64,000 nt of DNA from Erythroxylum novogranatense. Its lineage: Eukaryota; Streptophyta; Magnoliopsida; Malpighiales; Erythroxylaceae. The notes beneath the pieces were generated by a model, which was not told where the DNA came from, ran no database searches, and saw only the letters and a program-made list of their open reading frames with translations. The stretch lies in NCBI GenBank assembly GCA_029891385.1, contig CM057224.1, positions 6,634,001 through 6,698,000 of the forward strand, in the 5' to 3' direction. The position numbers and the translations under genes were made by a program. Shown here one piece after another: positions 1 through 9,960 of this stretch. Every line of letters starts with the position of its first letter. Positions within the stretch are counted from its first letter, which is position 1.

Positions 1-457
1 GCGCCTTTTGTTTGCCTCTCCACACTATTTATTCTCCTTCCTCTTCTTTCTTTTTCTCCCTCACTCTCTCGTTTCTTCGCCACCTCTGCTCTCATTCACT
101 CCGTAGTCGTCTCCTTCAACTTCTCCCTCCACTGTCGACTCTCGTAAGCCTCTTTCATTTCGTTTTCCTTTTCGTTGGTTCATGTTTAGTTTGGGTCCTG
201 GGCGCTTTTAAGCTGGTTAGCTCTGAGAATCGCCGTCACGCGACGAACTTCATAATTGTCATGACGAACGAAGAAGCCCATTCGTCGCAGAGACACTCCT
301 ATTCGTCATGACGAATGGCTGCAGAGAACCTCGATTAAATCGTGACTTCCGAGGGTTAGTCACGACGGTAGGGGTGATTCTGTATGATTTTGAGGGCTAA
401 GTTTGGCTTCTATTATTTGTAATTACAGAATCATGTCTCATACTCACAATGCTAGCG

Positions 458-750
458 ATGGCGAAACCTCCTCCTCTTGCTTCTTCCGCAATTCCGCCTC
501 GTGAGTTTCCTCCACCTGTAGTTGCCTCGGCTTCTCCCGAGGTGGCCATGCTTGAGCCAATATCCGTCATCTTGAGACTCAACTAGAGGCTGATCGCGAG
601 ACCTTCCGCTCCATACAGAGCATAATTACCGCTCGTCTTCAGTCACCCGTTCCGTCTCCGATCACGGCTACTCCTAACTCTTTCCCTATAGTTCTGCCTC
701 ACCTTCTTTTTCGTGCTCCTCGTGTCGCTGCCCCTCCGGATCCATGTTGA
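458..750 (+). pseudogene. Decayed short ORF remnant inside the retroelement 3' region
   Basis: A start codon at 458 follows an intron-acceptor-like TTACAG at about 422-427. It opens a proline/alanine/serine-rich reading frame of 42 codons, stopped at 584. A second frame then continues from about 560 to the stop at 748-750, with a leucine/glutamate-rich stretch (LETQLEADRE) followed by a proline-rich tail. A one-frame jump between the two suggests a decayed gene rather than two genes. Extra ORFs near the 3' end are common in Athila-type elements, but I cannot assign a domain, and it may equally be chance. Confidence 0.25.
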
Positions 751-2111
751 TGCTCCTGCAGAATAGTTTAGGCTGTTTCTTTTCGTTTCTTTTGTCGTTG
801 TTCTTTTCCCTGTATTTTCTTTTCTTCGTTGTCTTTTTGTACATTTCTTTTTGAGCTTAATGATATATCCTCGTTCTCTTTGTTTTCTAGTAGCTTCCTG
901 CTTTCCTCTGTGCCTCGATGCTTGGCCATTGTGGACAATGCCATGTTTAAGCTGGGAAGTCGTTCCTTTATATATTCTCGCATTGTACACCTATTAAAAT
1001 TTGTGCATACTTTTGTGGGCCGTTGTTTTTCTTGATAAATTTGGACTCAATCAAAACATTTTCTGACTTGTTCTTTTGTGCCTTGCATGCAAAACTCTTA
1101 TAAGTTTCAAAGCGATACTTGAGTTTTGAAAATGCTCTCCATTCTTGACGATAATTGGTTTTGGCAAAATTTTAACTTTTGAAGTTTTCAAAACAAAGTA
1201 AATGGGAGCATGCTAACAAGGTAGCATTTAAGTTTTAAGACTTGAGATTGATCATTGAGACAAAAAAACCTTTTGGAAGGATATTGAGCCAAATTTTTCT
1301 ATATTTTGTGTGTGCATCTGCTTAGTCCATTCTTCTCAGAACTTGTGTCAATTTTACTCAAAGCTTGATGGACTAGATTTTTGTGGATATGATAGGCGTT
1401 CTTTCTTTCAGCCTTTCCCCAAACACCAACCCTTAAACACTTTTTCCTTTGCTAGCCCTTGAGCCTTTTGTTATGAGCATTTACATACATATTAAGATGA
1501 TGTCGGTGATACGTGTTTGGTTTGTGTTTAAAAAAAAGTGTTGAAAATGAAAAGTGTTAGTCTTGTGTATCCTAAAAGGATCATAATGTGTTGCATCCCA
1601 AAAGGGATTAGCATCTCAAATGAGATAGTTTATGTGAAAAAAATTGTGTGTATTCAATTTATTTTAGTGTTGTGTTTTAGTTTCTTTGTTGACATCAATT
1701 CCTCATTTAATGCGCATGCTCATATATTTTCTTTCACTTCAATCCATTCATCTAGCCTCCGCTCATTACAACCCTGAAAGACCTCTTGATCTTGAAATGA
1801 TAATCCTTGTAGTGGAGAAATAAAATTGATACAAGCCTATGGTAGGAGATGTATTAAGCGATTGAGAGAAAAATATCCCTATTATACAAGTGAGATGGCG
1901 TAAACACCATATCTGAGTGATTCTCATTGTTCAATCTCTTGTGCTTAAATTCTTTCAATGTTTGTTTTATTAGCACTCTTTCAATTTCTTTGCGTTAGAA
2001 TTCGATAAAGTGGATTGAGTCAATTTTGGTTGTTGTTTGAGCATGGGCAGATTTTTCTTTTACTCTTGTACCTTTTGACTCTTATAAGCTTTGTTCAGAG
2101 TACAAAGGTTT

Positions 2112-2121
2112 AAGTGTGGGG
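2112..2121 (+). other. Polypurine tract-like site before 3' LTR
   Basis: AAGTGTGGGG lies 4 nt upstream of the LTR start TGATTGG. This is where plus-strand DNA synthesis is expected to be primed, and it fixes the element as plus-oriented. Confidence 0.55.
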
Positions 2122-2125
2122 AATT

Positions 2126-3561
2126 TGATTGGACCAAATTTATACTATAAATTGGCCCCTGTTTTCTTAAGTAATTATGCACTTGTTGGCTCTAATTCAT
2201 GATTTTGTGCTTAAATTGGTTCCTCATATCGATCTTTTATAATTTGCATATTGTCGATGTTTGTTGTCATTTGTTATTAATTCGCATAATTTTATTGGGA
2301 CAATTGATCTGCAAATAGGTTGTATTTTGTAGGACCAAAGGAGTCAACATTCAACAAGTCAACACTTGTGAGATTATTTGGGGTGAACTAAACTCTCCAT
2401 TCGCCGAGGCGAATTAATGGTATTAATTCTTTCGGCATGTGAGTGACCATTCAACGTTATTGCGTGACGAAGCCATTTGCATGCCGAAAGTCGGATAATC
2501 CGCCTATATTTGGCAAAAGTTCCTTTGTTACGACCCGCCCGCACGCATCCTTATAAAACCTTGCCATTTAGGGCAAAAACCAGACGGCCGCACAGAGTTT
2601 TCTTCTCTTCTTTTCTTTACTTCTAATAGTTTTCGTTTTCATTTGTTTTGCGATTTGCCGCTTGACGACGACGCAAGTCTCATTCATCTCTTCCACCGCT
2701 TTCTCATCGCATTACATTTCGTCGTTGGAAACATGAACCGAGGTGATCCTTCAACAATGAAGATTTCATCCGGTACCATGGTTGGCTAAGGTTCCATTCT
2801 CCGGAAATGTAGCAATGGTGCGAGTTCCATGAGCTTGAGGGTAATCGTTCATAGTTTAGGATTTACGCCATGTTTTTGTAACAATCCGAGTTGGTATTAT
2901 TGCATTTTTGGCGAATGAACCTTGCTATAGTTTAGTAGGGTGTTAAACTTTGATATATGTTATGGATTGATTATTGTTGAATGTTGTGCTTAAATACATG
3001 GAGTTCATGTATATCGGTTGGATGATTGCATTAATCAATTTAATCGCCTAGTTGTGTTTGATTGAGTTGGTTGTGTTATTGTTTGATCGATTTATTGCAT
3101 TAATCATTCTATACATACACTAAGGTTTTAACAAGTTTTAATTACTCGAGTTGATTAATTAATTCTTGGACTTAACGAGTTATTAAGGTTTAGCTTTGAA
3201 ACTTAGTGGATTTCAAACCCGATATTACTTTGAGCGATGATAACCCGAGCTACATTTTCGGGAGAGTTTTATTAATTGTTTTTAGTCCTTTTAATTTCAA
3301 TTGCCTTATCTTTTCAAAATCCCAAAACATTTGTTCTTACTTTGGCTTAGTTTAATTTTTAGTTAATCAAATCAAAACCCCTTTTTATTGCTTTAATTGC
3401 ATGCATCATTCAAACATTAGGCTAGTCTAGGATCGGTTAGTACCTTTGGTTCCTTGAGAGTCGACCGAGGTTGCATCTGTATTGCAATCCTTGGTATAAA
3501 TTTTATTTGACGGTTTCAAGGATCAATTTTAATATTGAGCGATAAGTGAAGCGATCGATCA
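2126..3561 (+). mobile_element. 3' LTR, probable Athila-type, plus orientation
   Basis: The LTR runs from TGATTGGACC to GATCGATCA (TG...CA), about 1.44 kb. Its limits were set by comparison with the inverted copy at 40417-41861, which has a clean target-site duplication. The two copies match over the whole length with scattered substitutions and small indels. It carries a TATAAAA box at 2552-2558 and a GC-rich segment with an imperfect palindrome (TTCGCCGAGGCGAA) near 2400. It inserted into the minus-strand gag pseudogene, whose coding trace stops at 3562. The matching left duplication would lie outside the window. Confidence 0.8.
2552..2558 (+). promoter_or_regulatory. TATA box of the LTR promoter
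   Basis: TATAAAA lies in the GC-richer part of the LTR. The same motif is kept at the corresponding place in the inverted copy (41421-41427, minus strand). Confidence 0.5.
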
Positions 3562-4268
3562 TGAGGTCTCTTATTCCTGGTCTCCTGACCAGTCTCAGTC
3601 ATATTCTATCTCAACAATTGCTCTATCCTCACCGCAGCAGCCCTCAACTCAATAAAAGAGTCGATGTCCGATCTGGCCAGTCAGGTACGGATCTCCCAAT
3701 TGAGTCCGCCCTCAAAACGCCGACACCTGTCAGCTTCAGTAACCACCAATGTCGAGGCATAACCCATTAGCTCATTAAACTGTACCTCATAGTCGGCCAC
3801 AGTCATCTGCCCCTGTCTCAGTTCTAGGAACTCCTGTAACTTCATTTCCAGATAGATCTTGGGCATGAAATTATCCCGGAAGGCCCTCAGAAAATCCTCC
3901 CATGTCAGTGTACAAGGCCTGGTGGTACTGCCCGGGACAGTCCTCCACCATCGGTATGCAGGTCCCTGTAGAAGAGAAACTGCATAGTCAAATCGCTCAT
4001 CCGGGTCACAGTCCATCTGATCGAGGACTCTCTCTGTCCTCTCTAGCCATCCCTCAGCCTCCGCAGGGTTGGTGCTACCATAGAAGTCAACCGCCCCCTG
4101 CTTATGCAGTCTGTCATATCTTCGTTCCCGTCTCACAGAAACTCGAGGAGGCAACTCCTCTGAATGAGGCATCGGGAACTCTCTACTAGCTCCTACCGAT
4201 TCCAGGTCAGCTGGTAACTCAACTCGATCTCCCAGTACGAATGACCTAAAATAGACAAGAAATTCCAA
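3562..4268 (-). pseudogene. Tekay-type chromovirus gag fragment
   Basis: From an ATG at 4268 a 195-residue frame reads down to a stop at 3681, then continues in frame as recognisable gag to about 3562, where the plus-strand LTR cuts it off. It matches the Retrotrans_gag family. A 'DFYGSTNPAEAEGWL' block sits near residues 61-75, followed by YRWW (about 106), 'WEDFLRAFRDNFMP' (about 124-137), and 'LRQGQMTVADYEVQF' (about 150-164). This is the capsid part that packages element RNA in cytoplasmic particles. The zinc-knuckle C-terminus and all of pol are missing. The PBS and LTR stub lie immediately upstream (4337 onward), so the 5' end of a minus-oriented element is preserved. Confidence 0.85.
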
Positions 4269-4336
4269 TCAGTCCTCCTATTCTTTCCAGTGATTCCAGC
4301 CTAATATGCACTATGCCCATAAGATGCCAAACCATA

Positions 4337-4347
4337 CTCTGATACCA
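4337..4347 (-). other. Primer-binding site (initiator tRNA-Met type)
   Basis: On the minus strand TGGTATCAGAG lies 5 nt after the LTR end (...GCGCTACA at 4353). This is the standard plant retroelement PBS complementary to the 3' end of initiator tRNA-Met, and it orients the gag fragment. Confidence 0.85.
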
Positions 4348-4352
4348 CTTAA

Positions 4353-4924
4353 TGTAGCGCCCCCTCACCGTAGGGTACACATCGGGACGCCCGTAGGTCG
4401 CTCCGACACGTATCTCACGATAAAGGTGCACCACCAGAACAGTTTCACTAATATCCACATGGCATCGCAGTAATTATATCACAATATATATCAGAAATTA
4501 GTAAATTAAAATCCAAAATAATAATAATCTGATACAGTCATCCGATGTCAGAATAGACAAGTCTATCAGTCTCCTAACAAAACCAAAAAGGAAACTGATA
4601 CAAGCATCTATCCTAAGTCATCCTCAAAAGCTAACCCAATGACCGACACATGTGCCCATTGCTTTGACTAACACGCCTTTCGGCACGAGAAGACAATCTT
4701 GAACTAGAGTCTACTCTACAATTTCTGATGATCTATAACGATTTACAATATCGGTAACAATTTACAAGATTATATCAAGTAGCTTGTAGTGATACATCAC
4801 AATTCTGAGTACGTAACACTTGTGATATCATATAGCGATTCACGATAAATTCATGTCATCACATAATCAATCATTGCCACAATTCGGTCATTCGTGTATG
4901 CAATGCATATGAGACTCTTTTCGA
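4353..4924 (-). mobile_element. 5' LTR stub (last ~570 bp) of the minus-oriented Tekay element
   Basis: The reverse complement matches the last part of the LTR at 9609-11556, including the block before the end that reads GGATGACTTAGGATAGATGC and the terminal GGGGGCGCTACA. It is truncated at about 4920, where plus-strand integrase sequence begins. Compared with the plus LTR, it lacks the stem-loop and splice-acceptor-like segment found at 11121-11184. Confidence 0.75.
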
Positions 4925-5905
4925 GCTTATTTTGAGTGCCACGAGTTGGCCCGAAGTATGTAGCGAGTTATGCAGTTGCATGGGGTTGCGTTGTCGATAG
5001 TCTCGCACGAGGATCCTGTGTTCACTTCGAGGTTACGGAAGAGCCTCTGATCGCTATATAGTACTAGGTTGAACTTGATCTGACGTTTCATCCTCAGACA
5101 GATGGACAGAGTGAGAGGACGATTAAGACTGTTGAGGACATGCTTCGGGCATGTGTATTGGAGTTCAGAGAGCATGGGATCAGTATTTGATACTGATTGA
5201 GTTTGCATACAATAACCAGTATCAGAGTAGTATTGGGATGGCACCGTATGAGGCCTTATATGGGCGACCGTGTAGATCGCCATTGTACTGGGATGAAGAG
5301 GGTATGAGATCGATTGAGGGTCCCGAGATGATCCAGGATACAGTGGATAAGGTGCATTTGATTCGGAGTCACATCAAGGCGGCTCAAGACAGACAGAAGA
5401 GTTATGTGGATCAGCATCGGCGAGAGATGGAGTACAGTGTGGGTGATAGTGTTCCTCCGAGTGTCTCCTTGGAAAGGAGTACTGAGGTTTGGCCGTAAGG
5501 GCAAGTTGAGCCCTCGGTACATCAGTCCGTATGAGATCCTTGAGAGGATAGGGCCGTTGACTTACAGATTGGCATTACCGAGTGAGATGTCCCAGTTGCA
5601 TGACGTGTTTCATGTTAGTATGCTTCGACGGCACCGTTCGGACTCGACTCATGTGATTCCGGCTCGGGGAGATTGAGGTAGCGATGATCGAGCTATGTTG
5701 AGGAGCCGATCATGATTATAGGATCTCGGGTCAGCAGAACTACAGACAGGTGATTCCATTGGTGAAAGTCCTTTGGAAGAACCACTCTTCTGAGGAAGCT
5801 ATACGGGAGACTGAGGAGCATATGAGGAGTCAGTATCCTCATTTATTCGATCGTACAGGTATTAAATTTCGAGGACGAAATTTTATTAGGAGGGGTGAAT
5901 TGTAA
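4925..5905 (+). pseudogene. Tekay chromovirus integrase C-terminal part with chromodomain, frameshifted
   Basis: Recognisable in order are: the end of the integrase core (LHGVALSIVS, then DPVFTSR); 'FHPQTDGQSERT' with the catalytic glutamate (about 5088-5123); 'EFAYNNQYQSSIGMAPYEALYG' (about 5200-5270); the GPY/F module (LSPRYISPYEILERIGPLTYRL, about 5505-5570); 'LHDVFHVSMLRR' (about 5595-5630); and a chromodomain ('IPLVKVLWKNHSSEEA', about 5752-5800). In-frame stops and at least two frame changes break it. The 3' end is faithful: the stop TAA at 5903-5905 overlaps the LTR start. The chromodomain targets integration to particular chromatin. Everything upstream of the integrase core is missing. 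Confidence 0.85.
5888..5900 (+). other. Polypurine tract before Tekay 3' LTR
   Basis: AGGAGGGGTGAAT directly precedes the LTR start TGTAACATCC at 5901, as expected for the plus-strand primer. Confidence 0.75.
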
Positions 5906-6401
5906 CATCCCGTTACTGTTAGCAAGGGCATTTTGGTAAATTGGGACAGACTGATAGGTTTCATGGCATTTCCTGATTGAGCACATTATTGGCCTCTAAT
6001 TATAGATGAACGGATTTATTGCATATGCATTTATTCATAGGCACATGCATTCATGATTTTTCGGCATTTTAATTGTGAGTATGAATTGATTGGATTGTGA
6101 ACTGACTGAACTGACTGGATCGTGATTGATTGAGAAAATTAAGAGTAATTGGGCTCAAATAATTGATTTAGAATAGTTTAAGAGTGATTGATAATTGATA
6201 GTGGCTTATAGGAAATTTTTGGAAAATTCGGGAGAAAATGCCTGGACCGAAAATTTTGGACTGACAGACCGATTGACCGTATAGTACTGAAAAAATTGTC
6301 CAATGGCAATGGAAAAATTAGAGTTATACTGTTAGGAAATAAAAACGTTGAGCCATTGAAATTTAGAGACTGAAATTTGGACTGATTTGGAGACTTAGGT
6401 C

Positions 6402-6408
6402 TATAAAT
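6402..6408 (+). promoter_or_regulatory. TATA box of the interrupted Tekay LTR
   Basis: TATAAAT lies about 500 nt into the LTR, followed by a pyrimidine-rich leader (about 6440-6530) and a G/GTAAGT donor-like site at 6664. Confidence 0.5.
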
Positions 6409-6677
6409 GGTCAGGTTTGATTTTTGGGGATTTTCCTAAGGCATTTTCGTTTCTCCTCTCCCTCCTCCCGCTTTGATCTTCGGTTCCTCCCATCGGTGAG
6501 GATCTTCGAGTTTTTTCCTTGTGGTTTCTTCTTATTGTGCTAGGCTAAATGGTTTATTGTGATTGTTGAAGGTTGAGAAGCTTGGAGAGTGGATTAATCG
6601 TTGATTTTGAAGGATTTTAGGGTTACAGTGATTTTGAGAGATTTGTGGATTTGAGCTTGATTGGTAAGTTTTAATGA

Positions 6678-6682
6678 CATTA
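6678..6682. repeat. Target-site duplication CATTA, left copy
   Basis: CATTA immediately precedes TGTAACATCC at 6683 and is repeated at 9604-9608 after GCGTTACA. It proves a single integration event for the solo LTR. Confidence 0.9.
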
Positions 6683-7339
6683 TGTAACATCCCGTTATCG
6701 ATGTAAGGGCATATCAGTAATTTGGATGGATTGAGCAGTGAATGCATTCATAAGTGAATTGCACGTGTAGTTGCTTTTGCATCAGTGATAATTGAGTAAA
6801 TTGCACATTCATCATAGTGACACGCATTCATGATTGTTCCAGCATTTTAATTGTGATTATAAATTGAATTGTGATTTTGAGATAAAATTGTGTTAGATAT
6901 GATTATTGGGTTTGGAAATTAGAGTTGAATGAGAATTGAGTTATTGATTATGATTGGATTGAGAATTTGAGAAAATTGAGTTAGAAAGGCTTTAAAGTGA
7001 ATTAAGGGATAATCTGAGTTGTATACTTGAGTTAGAGAGAGAATTGAACGTTAGAGAACTGAAAAGTGAAAATTGAGTATAGAATCGAGTGTTTTGTATT
7101 TTTGAGGAATTATAGGAATTTTTCCAGAATTTTTAGAGTTATGTGATTGGACCGAAAAATTGACCTAGAGACTGATTTTAGATTTTCGGATCTGAAAGTG
7201 AGTGGTAAATGGCTTGAAAATTTAGGTTTGTGCGTTTGAGAATTTTTATGATAAGCCAGTGAATTTGAGAGACTGAAATTAAGTGATTTGAGGACTTGTA
7301 GATTTTGAGTCTCGGTTGAAATCAACCCTTGTGCATATA

Positions 7340-7346
7340 TATAAAT
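7340..7346 (+). promoter_or_regulatory. TATA box of the solo LTR
   Basis: TATAAAT sits inside a longer TATATATAAAT, followed at about 35-50 nt by a CTTCTTCTTCC-rich leader start and then G/GTAAGT at 7577. The leader length matches that of the surrounding LTR. Confidence 0.5.
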
Positions 7347-7698
7347 GATGTTGAAGTTAGGGTAAAACATTTTTTCCCTTTTCTTCTTCTTCCTTCGTTG
7401 CCGTCGACGATCTCTTCCTCTTTTGAGATTTTTATTGTTTCTTTGTGCCCAAGACCTAGCTGATTCTTGAGGAAGGAGAAGATGACTAAGATTTGAGAGT
7501 GATTCAGTGAGAGATTGCAGCTTGGTGGATTTCTGATGTTTACGATTTTTAGGGCTTCGTTCGATTTGGTGATTTGGTAAGTCTTTATGTTTTAATGTTG
7601 CCTTTGTGGTTATTTATGGCATTTATGGTGTTAAATATGAAAGATAGAGTATGTGAATGTGTTAAATGTTGGTTTGAGAGAGTATTAATGGCGGAAAT

Positions 7699-7900
7699 GA
7701 CAATCGGAGAAGACGAACCAGTTCGCACGTCGCGACGAGCGTAGTGACGCCGAGGGCTTCGTCGCGGCAAATAATTAATTTATTCGTCGCAACGAGCTCA
7801 GTGGACGTCGCAACGAGCGTGGACTTGTGCGTCACGACGAGTGATCTCCACGAACGAGTTTCCCACATCGCGGCGAAGGGACGTACGTCGCGACGAGGGG
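7699..7900. repeat. GC-rich block of GTCGCGACGAG-like motifs in the solo LTR
   Basis: At least seven imperfect copies of GTCGCGACGAG or its variants (CGTCGCAACGAG, GTCACGACGAG, ATCGCGGCGAA) are spaced roughly 20-40 bp apart, in otherwise AT-rich DNA. The core TCGTCGCGACGA is a perfect palindrome. Confidence 0.75.
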
Positions 7901-8312
7901 TGAATTTCTGAAGTGAATTGGTTTAGTCTTTTGAGTAGAACTTTTAATGTAGACCTCCAATTGAGACGATTCTTGATTCGGTGTGAACTAGAGAATGAGG
8001 TCTACGATTGTGGTAGAGATTGAGAGTTTGAATTTGATCAACGGGAGGTTAATTAGTGAAAGAGAGCCAATTTCAGTATTGAATGCTACTTAAGAGTTAT
8101 GTTTTGAGCAATTAGAGTTTAATTGGAGGACTTAATGAATGAGATAGACCTAGTGAATAGTAAATTTTGGTTATAAAGGGAGAGATAGTGGAATTGGAGT
8201 AGAGTGCTGAAAATCATGATCATGCATCATATCATTGCGAATTGAGACATGTGCATTAGTGAATTTAATTAATTGAGCACCCAGTGATAAGAATTCATTT
8301 GAATTGTTATAG

Positions 8313-8379
8313 AGGCACCGTTGGATCGACAGTCCACGGATATTGCTGGGACTTCCAAGCAGTAGCTCGGAAGTTACAG
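8313..8379 (+). other. Candidate 67-nt leader exon in the solo LTR
   Basis: The segment is bounded by TTATAG (acceptor-like) and ACAG/GTGAGTAAC (near-perfect donor). The counterpart in the surrounding LTR (10446-10512) has the same length and the same flanking signals. This is inference from splice consensus only. Confidence 0.4.
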
Positions 8380-8642
8380 GTGAGTAACCTAGTTGGTTCC
8401 TCAATCTTTGTGTGATAAAGTGTGCTGTGAATATGTGAATAAATGTAATAAATGTGAAGTGAATGTGCTGAGAATGTTAATAAAAGTGTTGTGAATGTGC
8501 CATTTAGTTGCCAGTGTGAGTATTGCGATTGCGAGATAAATGTGCTGAGATTGTGAATAAATGTGAAATGTGAGCATTTGTGAATGTGAACCAGTGTAAA
8601 GAATTATGAGTAAGTGTTCTGACTAAGATAGCGAGTGAAGTG

Positions 8643-8666
8643 ATATATATATATATATATATATAT
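8643..8666. repeat. (TA)n microsatellite
   Basis: A perfect TA dinucleotide run of 24 bp inside the solo LTR. Confidence 0.95.
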
Positions 8667-8799
8667 GCTAGTGACTGTGTAAGTGTCAGTGCATGCCTAG
8701 CATGATCATAAGCGGTAAATTAATAGTTGTGACTGGAGCTTAGTGATCAGAGCTTTAAGCTCGATTATCAGTGAATGGCCCTAAGGGCCAACAAAAAGG

Positions 8800-8880
8800 G
8801 AATAGTGCATACCCAGAGGGCTCTCCTATCCCTAATATGAGTGGGCAGTAGTGCATACCCAGAGGGCTCTCCTACTTGCC
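8800..8880. repeat. 46-bp direct duplication in the solo LTR
   Basis: AGTGCATACCCAGAGGGCTC occurs at 8804 and again at 8850, separated by a short variable spacer. It is a local two-copy tandem duplication. Confidence 0.8.
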
Positions 8881-9151
8881 GTAAATGTGATCAGTGAGAA
8901 AAGTGCCCTTTTAGGGACAGTGAAAATGCTCAGTCACAACAATGACATAAAATGAGAATTGCATACATTATGCATCTGACTTTGCAGTGTAACTGAGAAT
9001 GCGTGTGATATATCTGAGTTATGTGATAGTGCAAATTGTGCATTGTTATGTTTGAGCTGTGACATAGTATATGTGTAAATTGTGTATAGTGTTCTATAAT
9101 GTGTTATAGTGAATTATGCGATATATTATGTGTATATGCATGAGTTGGGTG

Positions 9152-9216
9152 AACCATCGATGATGGTTTCTCACTGAGTTCGCAAACTCACCCAACATTG
9201 CAATATATTTTTTCAG
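9152..9216 (+). other. Paired stem-loops followed by branch-like site and 3' splice-like site
   Basis: Hairpin 1 is AACCATC-GAT-GATGGTT (9152-9168). Hairpin 2 is TGAGTT-CGCA-AACTCA (9175-9190). CTCAC at 9187-9191 fits a plant branch-point consensus, followed by a T-rich tract and CAG/G, with the AG ending at 9216 (26 nt from the presumed branch A). The same module recurs at 11121-11184, 48234-48296, 49517-49579 (minus) and 54998-55060 (minus). Confidence 0.5.
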
Positions 9217-9603
9217 GACAGCGTCGGTAGGACTCTAGCTCCCGTGATAGTTCTGCTTGCTGTGAGAGTTCGTGATCAAGTGTCGCGATGGATCACAGGT
9301 CGGTCAGTTGGGGAGATATTTTGGGATGACCTAGTATAGACGTTTTTATCAGTTTCCCTTTTTGGATTGTTGTATATAGCCTGTAGCGGACTGATAGACT
9401 GGTCTATATTTTGGGATTGATGTTACGAATGAAAGATTATTATGATTTTAAAATTTAGTGATTTTCTTGTATGGATTTTATATTCTTGATGCCATGCGAG
9501 TGTTTAGTGGTCGTTTGCGATCGTAGCACTTCTTTACTATGGGATATACGTCGGAACGACCCACGGGCGTCCCGGTGTGTACCCTACGGTGAGGGGCGTT
9601 ACA

Positions 9604-9608
9604 CATTA
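9604..9608. repeat. Target-site duplication CATTA, right copy
   Basis: Matches 6678-6682 exactly and abuts the solo LTR end GCGTTACA. Confidence 0.9.
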
Positions 9609-9734
9609 ATGTTGTTATTAATGGTTTTTATTGCATTTATGGCATTTATTATGGTCGATTTGGGTAGTTGAGAGTGTTGATGGGGTTTTTAGAGAGAGAT
9701 TGGACAGAAATCGATCGGAGAAGACGATCGGGTC

Positions 9735-9960
9735 TTCGCACGTCGCGACGAGCCCAGAGGCGTTAGGGCTTCGTCGCGATGAGTAATTAAATTTATTAGT
9801 CGCGACGAGCTCGACTGGGCGTCGTGACGAGCGAAGAAATGTTACATCGCGACGAGCCAAGTAGCTTACGTCGCGGCGAGCTGGCGTAAGGTGTTTCACG
9901 CCGCGGTGAGCGACCCGTATACGTTGCGACGAGAGTCGCAAGGTCGCGGCGAAAGGGACT
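9735..9960. repeat. GC-rich block of GTCGCGACGAG-like motifs in the interrupted LTR
   Basis: About eight degenerate copies (GTCGCGACGAG, GTCGTGACGAG, ATCGCGACGAG, GTCGCGGCGAG, CGCCGCGGTGAG and others) occur at 20-40 bp spacing. It sits at the position equivalent to 7699-7900 in the nested LTR, yet motif order and spacers differ. Confidence 0.7.

Larger units (their letters stand above)
1..2125 (+). mobile_element. 3' internal, mostly non-coding region of an LTR retrotransposon (probable Athila lineage)
   Basis: This stretch leads directly into the LTR at 2126-3561, so I read it as the region between pol and the 3' LTR; the rest of the element lies to the left of the window. It has no long ORF. 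The part from about 1080 to 2110 is AT-rich, repetitive prose-like DNA ending in a purine run of the AAGTGTGGGG type, which is characteristic of Athila-like plant elements. A GC-rich patch with CGACGAA/CGTCATGACG motifs lies at about 230-330. The Athila assignment rests on general resemblance and the polypurine tract, not on a coding domain, so it is moderate only. Confidence 0.5.
6683..9603 (+). mobile_element. Solo LTR, 2.9 kb, Tekay-like
   Basis: TGTAACATCC...GGGCGTTACA is bounded by 5-bp CATTA duplications. It resembles the host LTR in start, end, GC-rich block, small exon-like segment and stem-loops, so it belongs to the same or a sister family. A solo LTR with intact duplications is the usual product of LTR-LTR recombination that removed the interior. 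It contains TATAAAT (7340-7346), a GTAAGT donor-like site (7577), a GC block (7699-7900), a (TA)n tract, a short direct repeat, and the acceptor-like CAG at 9216. Confidence 0.92.

Noticed and set aside
12..311. 99-codon frame at the left edge
   Set aside because: Pyrimidine-rich leader-like DNA inside retroelement sequence; the predicted protein is low complexity and matches no family I know.
7699..7900. CRISPR-like array (regular motif spacing)
   Set aside because: Motifs are imperfect, about 11 bp, with irregular spacers, inside a plant LTR; CRISPR is not expected in a plant nuclear genome.
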